64,000 bases of DNA from Stichopus chloronotus (lineage: Eukaryota; Echinodermata; Holothuroidea; Aspidochirotida; Stichopodidae), in NCBI GenBank assembly GCA_021234535.1, contig CM037840.1, positions 5,714,835-5,778,834 of the forward strand, written 5' to 3'. Of the stretch, positions 10,573 to 23,800 are shown in pieces; within the stretch, counting starts at the first letter, position 1; the number at the start of each line of letters is the position of its first letter. The notes beneath the pieces were generated by a model. That model did no database searches and was not told where the DNA came from. It saw only the letters and a program-made list of their open reading frames with translations. A program made the translations under genes and the position numbers.

Positions 10573-12395
10573 TCTCATTTATCAATCCAAGAATTAAATA
10601 TATAGGAAACTTTTGCTTTTTCTCCTGCTGGTGCATTATTGTGTCGTTTAAGTACTACGAAAAGTCAAAAGTATATCTACAACACAATGCCTAAAATGGC
10701 TACGTTACACTGAGAAACTTAGAAAGATAATTGTTTACCCACTTTACGAAAGAGAGGAACGCTGAAATCTGTGATTTTGTCATAAATACTATTCTTATTC
10801 ACTATTCTTAGGATCATTCCACAGATAATTTGAAGGGGAACATTGATCACAATTTAAGCCCGAAGAAACCTCAGATGGCAAGTGAAAAGTATGGTGACGA
10901 TTTGTTTGTTCGCCTCAAATGCGGTGGATAATTTGTCAACAGTTTCACGGCAAGGAGGATGTAGTTTATATGTTTGTGTGATGTAATACATATTAGACAT
11001 CTGCTCTATATTGGATCCAACGTGCCGAGACGTAGGCTAAGGTTTGGGTGCGGGCGCCGACACACCTCCAGATCAGGTGTTGGTTCGCTCAAAATAAAAA
11101 CAATCCGTAGGAAGATTTGAGAAAAATACAATTTAAAAATATCGGTATTCCTGAAGAAACATTCACAGAACTATTTGCGTTTAGTCCTGGACCATATGTA
11201 AGCAAAATTTGTCAAAGGGAGAGAAACACCTCCATGCAAGGTGGATTTCTGCTCATATTAAGGAAAATCCTCAAGAATATATATAAAACATAAAAAGCAG
11301 AGAAAATGAGTCATTAAAACAATATACCATCATCAGACTTGCATGATTTATTTATCCAATGAGCCAATGTATGACAACTTTGTGACTTTAAGAAATGGTA
11401 TCACTAATCTAGTAGATGCAAAGAGTGAATTAAACTTCCTACAGCATTGTGTATCATTCCTTTATATGTTCCAGTTCTATAAACCCGTTTGGCCTCAATA
11501 TTCACTATCAGCACACAGATGGGATAATTCCACCAAAATAAGCAAACACAAACTCACAAACGTACACCACTACATAATTCACATATACAGGTGAAAGCAA
11601 CTGAAAGCAACAGAGCTTTAGTACTTGATGTGGGACATCAGCACACTATATTCAGAGTTTGACCTCTGTTGACCTCAAATGCCCTGAACCAAGAAGAAAA
11701 TGCTCTTAATACTCTCATTGTGGTTATTCAACTATTATGTGATAAGTGTTCAGTCTTACGAGCAGTGTTCATGGTGTTTTTATGGTTGGCCAGACTTTTG
11801 CTGAACTAAAATGGCCCTTGGGTTAAAAAAAAAACAAGAAAAACACAGGCTCTTAATACTCAGTATGATCCAATGACAAACCACATTTAAGACCAGTCTG
11901 AGCTTGCTCACAAGGTTTTCAAATTTTAGCAAATGACATATGACCTCCACAAAAAGCTGAATGTTCTTGTGCTCATTGTGCATCATCAACATACCAAATA
12001 TGACATTCAGTCCAAGCTACTGACGTAGTGATATCGCGTTTACGTGCAAGGCATCGCGAACACACACCATCATGATAACGATACGTAGCTAGATAGATAC
12101 CACGATTGGTAGTCTTATAAGTCCATACCAGCCTAGCTGAGCTAAACGAAGATGATTGGTGGAATGCAAAAATAGAAACAAGGTGTGCAAGGGATAGGGA
12201 GAAATGTAAAAACAAAGCACATCTTGTAAGATCTTCTGGTACATTGTCTAAATAGCTGACAATGCATCGTTACAATGGCACTTAGGTAATGGGACATGAC
12301 GTCTCTTTTCTTCGATCCCTTCAAAAAGAGCTTGATGCTAGTCTCATGAAGAGAAGGAGCAATCTACAATCTAAATCACTCTAACCTGTCCAGTT
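10573..12395. other. 3' part of the family X duplication, then non-coding DNA
   Basis: Bases up to about 10885 align in inverted orientation with 53505-53790 and more weakly with 45310-45580, so the duplicated unit extends roughly 600 bases beyond the stop codon. The rest shows no recognised gene or repeat. Confidence 0.6.
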
Positions 12396-12399
12396 CTAT

Positions 12400-12665
12400 G
12401 GTAGTCCATAATAGGTGCACATAGTCTCCACATATTGAAGTTGGACACACTCTATCCTGACCAATTACAAAAATTATCAATGATAGTCTATGACAGGTGA
12501 ATGAAGTCTCAACATACTGAAGTTGGACTCACTGTATCTGGACCAATTTTGGACATTATCTAGGATAGTCCATAATAGGTGCACACAACATATTGAGATA
12601 GGATCCACTCTACCCTGAAAGAAATATAAACATCATCTTTTATGATAGTCCATTATAGGTGGCGT
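12400..12665 (+). repeat. Minisatellite, about 81-bp period, just over three units
   Basis: Units start with a TAGTCYATRAYAGGTG-like core at about 12402, 12484, 12566 and 12646 and share a following CATATTGAAGTTGG-like block. The spacing is about 80-82 bases. Confidence 0.8.
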
Positions 12666-12839
12666 ACACATTTCTTTGAAAGAAGAAGAGTGCATTATGC
12701 CCTCTACTAATGTGTTATACATTTTCCATTCATTTAAAGGTTACTCAAGAGGAACCTGACTTGAATTCATTAGCTGCAAGATTCCAGTTGCCAATCTGTC
12801 TCAGATAAATACTGATCAGATGCAATTTTCTGGTAGGTA

Positions 12840-13132
12840 GTTGGGCAGCTTACAGCCACTACACAGTGTACAGTCACCATACAGCCTATAGTCACCAGGT
12901 AGCATGCAGTCAGTCACTAGGCAGCATGAAATCACCAGAGAGCATGTGGTCACCAGGTAGTATTTGGTCGCCATGGAGTGTGCTGTCACTTGGCAGCATG
13001 CAAACATTATGCAGTGAAGGTCACTACACAGCTGACAGTCATTAGGCAGCACGCAGTTTCTAGGCAACAAGAGGTCGTCAATAGGCAGCATGTGGTCACT
13101 AGGCAGCATACGATCACCAGGCAGCATGCAGT
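12840..13132 (+). repeat. Minisatellite, about 18-bp period
   Basis: The unit resembles GGCAGCATGNNGTCACCA and recurs imperfectly through about 290 bases. The minus-strand frame across it reads as a repeating MLPxDx pattern, which is a product of the repeat rather than a protein. Confidence 0.85.
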
Positions 13133-13675
13133 GTAGTGAGTTTACAAACTTTTGCGTGACTGAAAATGACTTTCACTTTGTTCAATACTTCCTCAAATTA
13201 CACATTGGAAGTTTTATCTGCTATCTGCAGAAGGTACTTCTCAATTGCCAGAAAGGAAAACATCTCCTGTTTGTCATGTTCTCAACCCTATAATACAGCA
13301 GAAGAAGTCCCAATTGGAAATAGAGAAACAGCTTTATCAAGGACCTTGTAATGAACAGAAGTAGTTTTTCTTTTTCCTGGTGTGCCATGTTCCAGACCTC
13401 GATGAACAACAGTCATCTGAAAGAAGTAATTGGAAAGAGTTATTTTCACGGTTGAATAATAACGAAACTGATCAAATTCAAAGTAAATACAAAATAAAGA
13501 AGACGTATGTTACCTCGAAAATGTCAAACATTCTGTTCCTCTTAACCAATGAAAAACAGTACAACCATGTGACCAATGGAGAGATGACCACCCCCCCCCC
13601 TTCTACTGCACTGCCACATAACAAGGAATATTGACTACTAGAGCAGGAAAGCTGCTGAATGTCAATACTTCTGGT

Positions 13676-14362
13676 TGTTTACTGTTCCTTTGTGAGGATG
13701 TTCTGGATATGTTAGAAAGAGTCCAATTGTGATTGCGAAAACTAACAATGTAAAAAAAAAAATTGGATTTGTCTCATGTATCTGGTTGATGAATCTGGTT
13801 AATTCTGTTGACAAAATATTAGACTTCTGCCTGTTCAATTTATTGCACGCCATCCATTGTTCACAAGGTAAATGTTTGTTTGAGTTTTACATCATAATCT
13901 CTGAAAAAGTGGGCAGATTACTACCTGGGATCAAAGCATTGTTCTGAGTGAGCTGATTGTGTAAGGATTAGATGATTTAAATGACGTTACTACTGTAGTC
14001 TGCTAGGTGAATGATATTGAGCTGGAATTGCCTAATAAGAGAATGAAATACCTTTGAGCTACAGAAAAACCCCTAATAAAAAATTATGCAAGTACTGTGT
14101 GCAAAACTATGTACGAAGATCTACCTTTCCCAGGTTTCAGGCACTTTTTTGGTCAATAATTTGCAAAAAAGACTTACAATACATATTTTTTTTCACACCT
14201 AAACTAGTATATAACACATTTTCCTTACATGCATACAAACATGACTGACAAGTTTCATACACATTAATATTGGATCGAGAACCTGATATCACTTTAAAAG
14301 AGTATCAGAATGTCCAGCTAGCATGAGAATATCTCTATACGTGTAATGTATTGAGATAAATA
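13676..14362 (+). repeat. Dispersed repeat, shorter copy of the element at 28349-29752
   Basis: TTGTTTACTGTTCCTTTGT (13676 on) and the block 14085-14362 (GCAAGTACTGTGTGCAAAA through TGTATTGAGATAAA) both recur in the same order and orientation at 28349-28381 and 29497-29752. The two copies differ in length between the blocks. This is probably an old transposable element family. Confidence 0.65.
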
Positions 14363-14577
14363 TAACCGTAAAGCAAGAAAGATAATTGACCTCTTCAAAA
14401 TATATGGAACTGCCATCAAACTATGTATTATGCATGGTGTGGTATCCCCTGACAACAGTCCAATGCAATTTGGGTGACCTACTTCCAAATGGTACTTCCA
14501 TAAACTGCAATCCAAACAAATTTGCATAAATGCTGCTGTAAATTATAATTAGAACTAGAGCACTTGTTATTTAGCTA

Positions 14578-14775
14578 CAATCTTGGACAAAATTCCTTGG
14601 GACACCCCGCGCCCCCGTTCAATGTTGGCTATAGGATTACTGTTCAAAGGGTACATTCACTTCTATAGTGCAACATTGGAAAGGGGCACGGGGTTTCATG
14701 TTATCCTCTCACCTAAAATTCAGTATTATATTTGCAACATACGACAAAGTGTCCCAACAATTTTGTCCAAGATTG
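14578..14775 (+). mobile_element. 198-bp MITE, copy A
   Basis: The element starts CAATCTTGGACAAAATT and ends with its reverse complement. Subterminal blocks CCCCGCGCCCC and GGGGCACGGGG, with ATGTTG and CAACAT beside them, extend the potential fold-back. It is almost identical over its whole length to copy B (16350-16547) and has no coding capacity, so it is a non-autonomous miniature inverted-repeat element. Confidence 0.85.
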
Positions 14776-15654
14776 TCTGAGAATTTCGAGGGGTTAGAAG
14801 CATGCGCAGGGCACAGGAAAATCGTCAGTTTCAAACAAGTTAAACTGCAAAATGTGAGGTGATATTCCTTGCAACAAGAAACATCAGCAGTGCATGTTCG
14901 GCATGTTTGGGGCCTATATTGAAGTTGGTTTACTGTAATAATATTATTGTGTGAATGTTGTCAATGTTATTACGGAGTAAAGGGAGGAATAAGTCAGTCA
15001 AATCCATGTATTTGCACTAAATGTGCTACATAAAATGCAGTCATTGGGGAGGTAACATCTAAACTCCAATGCATTTTGTCGACCAGGAAACTACTTTATA
15101 ACATTTTTTGTGATAAAAATTACGTACTTTCGGCTCAAACTCTGATAATGAGACAGGCACCGAAGAAAAAAACAACAAACAAAAACAAAAACACCCCCCT
15201 CAAAAAAAAAAAACTTACATGTTAGTGGTCCGTTGAAGAAGATCGATGTATATGTGTTATTTATTCAAATTGTTCACAGTGATGACGTGGTGTGTGCTGT
15301 TAAAGTAACTACGCTTAATGACTATTAGGACTTACTTTCAGGTTAATCTGGGTAAAAAAGTGTACTATCGTTATACAAAAAAAAAAACCCTAAAATGCAA
15401 ATTTAATTAGTGTGACGTTTTCTCATATTCACATAACAGTGACATTGTGGCACCCATTCTAATGTACCGTACATGGTGCACTGTAATATGTCAGTCATTT
15501 TAAGAGGTTTCGACGGACTTTATAGTACATTTGCTGTTAGAGCTATATCATTATATTGATATACATATATGTATTACCTTATGTTATATATGAATGAATG
15601 AAAAATATGAAGCTGACAGACATTTGAGTTTATGAATTGATAATTGAGCAGTGA

Positions 15655-15735
15655 AAAACACTATGGTCATGACGTGAATTGAACCCCGGCCTTCCCATCC
15701 AAGCTGACTTAGACCTAACAACAGCGTCCGACAGT
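15655..15735 (-). repeat. tRNA-like sequence, probably SINE-derived
   Basis: The minus strand contains a B-box-like GGGGTTCAATTC and an upstream A-box-like TTAGGTCTAAGTCAG at tRNA spacing. I could not close an acceptor stem, so a functional tRNA gene is unlikely and a tRNA-derived retroposon head fits better. Confidence 0.35.
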
Positions 15736-15750
15736 ATAGGTTAATGAAAC

Positions 15751-15987
15751 CCACGTTCTACCAAATGTTTTGACAGGAAAATTTAAGCAACCCGTAGGAA
15801 AAATGCGTAGATTACAAGACTGGAGATTACTTACGTTACCAGCTTCATGCAATGTAAAAATTGCAGTCACAAATCTTGATTTAGCAGCCAAAAATGTAAA
15901 AAACCAGCCTTTACTAACGTTCTACCATTATTTTAATATTAAGCTGAATCTACAGTTCTGACTTTAACGCATTTTGGTAGAACGTGG
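15751..15987 (+). mobile_element. 237-bp inverted-repeat (MITE-like) element
   Basis: CCACGTTCTACCAAATG at 15751-15767 is matched, with one extra base, by its reverse complement at 15970-15987. Similarity continues weakly inward. Another partial copy of the terminal motif lies inside (about 15916). No coding frame of note and no clear target-site duplication was seen. Confidence 0.6.
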
Positions 15988-16349
15988 AGCTACTTCAGAA
16001 CACATTGTAACTGGGATTCCTACCAGCATTCTACAATTGCAGTAACACTCCTGTTGCAACGCAAAGCAACAGCTGCTCATCAATGTTATTTCTAAACACA
16101 ACTATTTCTGTCCACATCCAATACCATGCAACAATCTATTCATTCATGATCACTCCTTTTCAACAAAAATATACAAACCCCCAAATTAAAATTAAACTTG
16201 TTATGTTAATAGTCGAAATTCAGAATACTTTCTTTTAAAAATCCCCAGAAGAATAGGCCCCAATAAATATTTTTTATGATGCACCTTGTCCAAAAATGTT
16301 CAATTTTCTTTGGAAATTTCGCTCCAAAATTGCTCCCAAAAAACTCAGA

Positions 16350-16547
16350 CAATCTTGGACAAAATTCCTTGGGACACCCCGCGCCCCCGTTCAATGTTGG
16401 CTATAGGATTACTGTTCAAAGGGTACATTCACTTCTATAGCGCAACATTGGAAAGGGGCGCGGGGTTTCATGTTATCCTCTCACCTAAAATTCAGTATTA
16501 TATTTGCAACATACAACAAAGTGTCCCAACAATTTTGTCCAAGATTG
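16350..16547 (+). mobile_element. 198-bp MITE, copy B
   Basis: It has the same length, ends and interior as copy A at 14578-14775, in the same orientation, with only a few substitutions. The bases immediately outside its two ends correspond to those outside the opposite ends of copy A (CTCAGA before the left end here, TCTGAG after the right end there). Confidence 0.85.
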
Positions 16548-16735
16548 TAGTTCTGGTAACAACACAACTCACTCTCCCTCATGCAATATCTATCATTTAC
16601 ATTCCCACAAGACAAATATCCAAATGAGAAGTCCAATTGCCTCAGGTCCATTTTTTTTTTCATTCTACTGCAGGGAGGTGCCAAACAATTTACTACAGAA
16701 ATATTTTTATCGGATTTCAAAACCCTTAAAATCAG

Positions 16736-16913
16736 TTACACAGTAGGATGAAAAAATGCTTCCTCCAACATTTTCTGAGGTAGTCTTTCATCTGCTGCTA
16801 TAGTCAAATCTTTCAAGATATTACAGAAGGCATTCCAAGGCACCACAATTATTCTCAATTGTTCTATAAGTCCAAACTCTGGATCTATGTCTGCCTCTGC
16901 TTCTGTGTCTCTG
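16736..16913 (-). CDS. Orphan terminal coding exon, protein not identified
   Basis: After an acceptor-like TTTAG (16914-16918) the minus strand reads 58 residues ending at a TAA (16736-16738). The composition is clearly protein-like, with pieces such as DPEFGLIEQLRIIVVPW and DERLPQKMLEEAFFHPTV. The end loosely recalls the last helix of a protein-kinase C-lobe (an arginine-leucine pair, a leucine-rich helix, then FFHP), but I do not assign a family. The exon enters in phase 2. No upstream exon of the same gene was found between here and ELP6's last exon. Exons 4 and 6 of ELP6 also end in phase 2, so use as an alternative ELP6 last exon is formally possible. It could equally be the end of a nested gene or a decayed fragment. 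Confidence 0.45.
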
Positions 16914-17224
16914 CTAAAGCATATACTGTACTGCTAGATAGGTTAGGAGACAGACAAATGAGAAATGCTATGATCATAACAGCTTTCTCTATTGAAGGAA
17001 TCACACATCCCCATGTTTAGTCCTAGCAATCAAAGAGCCCCCCTCAGAAACCACAATCAACCCATCTATTCCACCCCCTCCCCTCCCCCTCCTCCCTTTC
17101 ACACATGGCCATTTAATATACCTTGGCAAATACCGTCACTCGTCAATATAATCAATCCAAATGCATTACCTTACAATGTAACAAACCATCTCACAAAGGA
17201 CATTGATAACATTCTATTTATTTG

Positions 17225-17530
17225 CAAAAAGTTGAAAACACCTTGAATTGGTAAAAAGTTGAAAACACCTTGAATGTTACTTTAAAAGTCCCTCATATAT
17301 TAAAGTCATTTGAGAATCTTTACATAGTAAAGTCACTTTAAAGCCTCTTAAATATTAAGGTCAGTTTAATGACTTTACAAATTAGCTTCACCTGCAACTC
17401 TCTCAGAAAATAAGATCACTTGAATGCCTATCCAATAATTAAGGTCATTTGAAAACCTTTAAAATATTTAGGTTTCTTAAATGCTTTTCAGATATTAATA
17501 TTCAAAACAATCTCTGGTGTAAGGTCACTT
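17225..17530 (+). repeat. Degenerate tandem repeats, about 27-35 bp
   Basis: AAAAAGTTGAAAACACCTTG is duplicated directly (17225 and 17252). It is followed by a ladder of ATTAAAGTCAYTTKA-like units with CCTCTTAAATATT spacers to about 17530. The region lies 3' of the ELP6 stop codon. Confidence 0.6.
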
Positions 17531-17850
17531 TAATCAATTACCTGTGGAGTTAAAATATTGTAACTTTCATTCCACTGCCAAATTAATTTTGGCAAGAATG
17601 TCTTTCTTCTCAGATTACAACTTACCACTGGAAAAATGATATACTGTAAATATTTAACACATAAATATGTCATTACCTTCTTTTTCTTCTTATTATGATA
17701 CAAATACAAGCATAATACAGTGTCCAGAGCTTATTTGTATGGGTTTTCTCTCAATCATGAGTCTGTTGAAAACCCTTCCTTTTCCTCAGTTTTTGAGTCA
17801 TTATATGGCTAGAAATTCAAATCAAATAAGCTCTGCAAAGGTTCCTTAAT

Positions 17851-20800
17851 CTAGAATTCTGCTTCTTTGAAATAGAGGGAGCCATGGCAATACTGAAATT
17901 TGAAAGAAAATATATCCACGTGGTTTCTACTGCGATAAACTGCAAGTAGCACAGTACATTCATGGACACAACCTGGTTCCACATTCTTGATCAACATCTC
18001 AATACAAAGACATGTACAACAGTTCTGAGGAATTAGTTTACAATACATAGCAGGGGCTAGAACGTTCACTGCAAACAGCAAACAATCCTACAAGGATGTA
18101 TTGTTGATTGGTGGGGCATCACGTGACTCAGTTCAGTGCATATATTACCAGACAAGTATACTCATCTCACGTAGTGTATGAGGGTTCAGACATGACATAC
18201 AAACTTGTCATATGTTAACTGGTTTAACACTTCAAAACTAAAATAACTTGACAGCCTTCTACATAGTAAAGTTGCTAAATGGCCTCAAAAAATATCTGAT
18301 CTGGTATCTCTCAGAGGATGAACCAATCATTAAATACCTGATCTGTTTCCTCTCAGAGGATGAACCAATTGTTACCAATATTCTGAAATCTTTACCTGAC
18401 CATGAACATCCTTTGAAAATCCACTGGTTAGTCCTGCTGTCTCTATCAAGATGTCTGCTTGATAAGAGAGTAGTTTGGTAAGTTGAAGAGACTCCCCGTC
18501 ACCGACGTCGACGTCATTGTGTACTAAAGTGATCAGAATGCCAGAACTCTGCAGAAGGGGTAAAGAAACAAGAGAGATATTCAAATGTCATAATCTCACA
18601 TCAAGGAATTTAAAAATAATAGCTGCAAATATGATCAGCCACAGACTTTGTCGACTAAACCACGAAACCTGAACTGTGCTCGATATCATCAACTAAAAGC
18701 TTTATCAACAAAAACACTAAACCTGAATTATTGCTGCTGCGATCAACTACACTGTACAGGTTATCAACAAAACTAGCAATCCTGACCTGCTGTTGATATA
18801 ATCAAAAACAGGCTTTTATCAGAAAAGCCACTGAGTCTGAACTGCTACTATCATCAACTACAGGTTTCATCAGCAAAGGTGCCAAACCTAAAAATCAACT
18901 TCAAGAAGATGAAAGGAATATGGGGTGAAATAAGCCAGTAAGATATCAGTCAGCATGACTGGGGGAGGGGGATGGGGACCACGGCCCTCCAGTGGTAGTT
19001 TTCAGGGGTGCTGCAAGAGTAACAGGGTGCCTGCAGAGCCTGGGAAAGCCATTTCCAGCGATCTGAGGGTACTTTCATACAGGAGTTTTCTAGAACACTC
19101 TATGCCAACCGGTGATGGCACTTCGCTTAGTCTTCCCACAATTTTAGCTACCTTGTGAGTGATTATGGGAGTCTTTTGAGCTTTGGCCTCCCTAAAAAGA
19201 ATGTACCCACACCACATCTGAAATAGACAATATCCAGCTTGTCACCGTGGATCTCTCCTTTTCACTGCTAGAGAAACAGTAGCTTTGAATAATGAATCAA
19301 GTTCTTCCTCATTTTAGACATCGCATTAGCTGAGGATAGGATTCCATGATCTTCTGGCAACCTGTCCCAGTGATTTGTTTTGTCTTTGATAATATCATCA
19401 CAAACAATTAAAATATCAAACTCACTTGTTTCCTCAATATTCTTCTTTCATGTTTTGGTCCATAAGAAGGTAAAGAGGTGACCAGACAGCTCCTGAGTTA
19501 TGAGTTCATGCATTTTTACAATATATAAACAAATTATCACTGCCTTAATGTTATTTTTAAGTTTTGCAACAACCTAATGTTGACAGTTGTTTGTGAAATG
19601 TTTAACTTTTGCAAAAGATTTGACACTTCCAGTAACATTCAATTAAAAATTCCAAGGTAGATCAAGCACATAACACTGCATAGTGAGTGTACCAAACCAA
19701 ATCAGACCAAACATGTTTGTCCACACACCAAATATTGCATTGGTACTATTCACCAAAAACACTCATTACCAAATTCAGTTAACTCCACTCCCCAACTTTA
19801 ATGAAAGCCATGGCATGTCTCTGAAGATTTGGTTTAGTAAAATACTAAATTATTAGTACAATTAAATATTTGAATCTCAAGTGAAGTTTAGGGTGGGAGC
19901 ACGTTTTCAACCTTTTAGACATGAGAGAGAGGACAGGGACAGAGACGGATTGAGCAAAATATATAAAGTTTTTTATCACTTAGCAGACTACAGGAGTGAA
20001 AAACTTAACAAGGATGAATGTCACAGTTTCACACCTAGAATATCTGCTCAGTTGTACTAAGGATCAAGGTAAAGTTCTATGAAATTGGCAGCGAGGATTA
20101 CGGGAAATGCTAAATTGGCAGCTAGGATCAGGTGAACTGCTAAGTTGACAGCCAGAATCAGGGTGACTGTTAAAGCTGCACCCAGGATCAGGGTGACTGC
20201 TAGGTTGGCACACAAAATTACAGTGACTGCTGAAGGGTCACACAGGATCAGGTTAAACAAACCCAACAACCTGGATCAGAAGACAGGAAATTCAGCTTTT
20301 GAAACATAGCAGTAGTCCATTGGCATCAGCTCGTTACAATGCTGCCTCATCAGTCAAAAGTCTTCCTCAACAGGTCTGACTGGTTACCTAAATTCAATTG
20401 CTAAACACTCTTGAATAAAAAAATTACAACTGCTAAAGGTTCAGCACAACTTAAAAAGAAAGTTACATTGAGTTAGACTCTTCAAATTCGCCTGTGTAGT
20501 GACGTAATGTCCAGTTACACATTGCACAGAAGAGAGTAATTACACTGTTCTGCTGGTGATTTCTTTTTACTTGGATGCCTAAGGAAAGTTCATGAATTAT
20601 TCATTACTTTATGGATCTTGTTGAACTGCACATAGCAGTTTTATTTGAGGGGGTTCTGTTTGTTGAGTAATCTCACCACAGAATGCAAAGTCCAGGTTTC
20701 TATTGCATACTTGATGACCTTGTAGGAATCTTTGGTTGGGCAAGCTCAAACAAACAAAGACATCATTGACATTACTTCAAAACTTAGTGCTACATTTCAT

Positions 20801-23800
20801 TTGAACCACGCTATATTACAGACAATTTTTATGATAACCTGTGCAAAAAAGGTTTCTTGGAAAGAAATAGAAGAGAATGTAAAACAACCTGCAAATTTTA
20901 GATAATAAGATCTTTATGTGGTGTGTTGTATAGTGAACGTCCCTTCCACCTCAGTGATTGAGTATTTCAGCGTAAACGTAAACAGCCAACTTTTTCTAAA
21001 TTGACATCCGGTTATTTAAAGAAATGACAATAATGATTTTGTTGTTGATTAATTTACAAACCTAACTGCTCAAAAACACTTACATTCAAGATATAACCTT
21101 GTAGATATGATGGCTTCCATGAGGGTTGTGGTATTGCAACACTAAAACTCTCCTTGTATTTTCTTGACAACATTTAGAAAGAGACAATTGTGTCATGCAC
21201 TGAACAACAGGACTGTATGTTTTTGTGTGGTAGTCATTTTTCCTACATTTGCCTTTCATAAATTTCATTATATGAAGATATTTGCTGTCTGTTTCTGACA
21301 GATGGAAATGTTCTAACTTTCATTTATTAAAATGATACGAGCCAACTGAAAGGCTGGCAGGCCATATGAATCTGAAGGTTGGTGGTTCCACTGGCCAGTT
21401 GCAAGAAAAAAGTGAAGTGGAAATGTGTAATTTGTATTCAGAATCGGATGAATTCAAGGGAAGCACCCAGGATTAGGGTGATTACTAGCATAAGGCGGCA
21501 GCAAGCTAACGATCAGTATGACTGCTAAATTAGCAGCCTAGTTCAGGGTGTCTGCTACGTTGACACCGAGGATCACGGTGATTGTTAAATTGGAATCAGG
21601 GATCAGAATGACCACATCCTCCAAAGAAAAAATATTGAAGAGATAACAATAATTAGCATGCAAAATAAATTGTTCTGTATCATCAGAAAAGTGAGTAGCA
21701 TCTTTGCCAACTATGTGCCACAACCATCTCGCCAAATAAGGTCCTCCTATACCGTGCCATACTCTTCCTTTGTTATAGCAATTTGCTAAGAGCAATACCG
21801 CATTCTGAATCACAATAAACTACTTTTGTAATTAAACATCAAAGTCAAGGCAAAATAAACCTCGACCTCTAAATCGAAACATTTTCCTACCTGAGAAACT
21901 TCATTAAGTAATACTCTGCAGTAGTGGATGAATTCAGATATACTTTGCACGCTGAATCCCAAACACATGAGAACAGACAAGTCATCGATTACGAGGGAGA
22001 CGGGAGAGGATGGGTTATCAGCCAGGTGAGAGGACACCAAAGATGAAACAGCCTCATAAAGATGACGAAGGGATCTGGATCTACGGTGAGTCAAAGTAAA
22101 AAAAAGTGAGATGGAACGGATGAAGTACTGTGAACAAATACATTGTAGAAAGTAGTTTTTGCTAAGCAATGTTTAAACTGCTTAGCAGTCAAGCCTAACA
22201 ACACAAATCAGAAGAAGTTAAACAAACATTGCAGAGTGAATAACTTGAAAACTTAACTCACTGAAACATCATGCCTCTAGAAGTTTAAACAATCCCTTTT
22301 AATGCAATTATTCAGTATTGGCATTGGAGGTCAAACAGCTGCTTATGCAATTACAGCATATGGCCTGTGGAGCTGCTACATGCAAAGATATTACTTCATC
22401 TTCAAATACATCTCAAGAGAGAGTTTGCCTTTTCAGGTAGGACCAGAGGAGATATTGATTTGAAATTATTGCAAACCTCACATGAAATTGAATAGATAGG
22501 ATTGGCTTTCATGGGGTGCAAAATGTATTTGCAATTATTCATCCCTCAACCTGTAAAACAATTAGTAATTACCTTGTTTAATTATCATTAGTTAAACAAA
22601 TGCAGGTTCAAGAAAACAACAAGAGCCCAAGGGCACTGTGGTTCCTTGCACAGATGAAGAGCACATAATGTAAATTATGAAGTAAAAGGGAGCATATTGC
22701 ATTACTTTGTACGATAGCCTATGTGGTCCATTTCTGACCATGAACTCTCACTTTTGTAACATAAAATCTGTAGAGAGAAAAACATACTTCACGCTTTTAT
22801 AAAATGGCCTACTTCAGACATTGGACCCCAAACATGACAAACATGCACCCACATGGAACCACTTCCATAGCACTAATGTGACCATCAACAGTGTAATACA
22901 TGCAATCTGTACGGGAAGGAGTATTTTGCATGATTTCACAACAAACTATGGGCACTATGGTTCCTTGTACTTGAAATACACATACTGTAAAATGATATGC
23001 CTGAATTCATAAATATCTAAAAAGGCATTTCAATTAATGCAATGAATTGAAGATGTCGATTTCTGCAATATACAGCAACATTCCATTCATTTTAAGAAAC
23101 ACAAACAGTTGTGAATCTCTCATTTAAAGAAGGGGCACGGCAAATTGCAATATAAAGGCTTATCACATCTATGCCCCTTTTAAGTCCACCAAACTGATAG
23201 CATGCCCTGGAGGGAACTCCTGGGGTCTAGTTTAAACTGGTAAGAACACCAACTGACTTATCTTCTTTCATTGTGTTCTGCCCTCTTCACTAATTGAAAA
23301 GACACTTACATGAATGAACACATTAGCACTCATGCACAAGGAGGTAAACTGATCCAGCCAAAACTTGTCTGTTGTGACCACCTACAATACTGCAAACAGC
23401 ACATTGCTGCTTCTTCATTTGATCAAGAAACTGCTAACTCAAGCAGTACTACCATGATGCACTGAAGGGGGACTGATGGAACATATGAGCATCCATAGCA
23501 TAACAAGGTTTTCAGACTTATGCCCCCAGTTCCCCCAGATGACCTTTGACCACCACTAATATGGCAAACCTACATACCAAGTTTGACTTTCATCTGACTT
23601 TCCCTTATTGAGTTACAGCGTACCCAAGCAAAACAGACTTTTGCCACCAGTTCCCCCATATGACCTTTGACCTCCACCAAATATGGCAAACCTACATACC
23701 AAGTTTGACTTTTATCTGACTTTCCCCTATTGAGTTAGAGCGAACCTAAGCAAGTGTCACAGATGCACACACACACATACACACACACGCCAACCTGACT

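Noticed and set aside
10357..10578. Minus-strand frame similar to a plus-strand frame at 53809-53991 (both with KFYRLK and GSV).
   Set aside because: Both are antisense to the 3' flank of family X copies and are alike only through the duplication. The copy 2 equivalent is interrupted.
12816..13127. 103-codon minus-strand frame with a repeated MLPxD pattern.
   Set aside because: It is the translation of an 18-bp minisatellite and has no start context or splice support.
17851..18081. Minus-strand frame of 76 codons as an independent small gene.
   Set aside because: Only its last 26 codons matter: they form ELP6 exon 7. The upstream part is intron.
18372..18395. Ending ELP6 exon 6 at the CAG|GTAAAG donor (18396).
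   Set aside because: It would drop the VKI that matches the human sequence after VHGQ and would not be in phase with the exon 7 frame. The TATTG|GTAACA donor at 18376 satisfies both.
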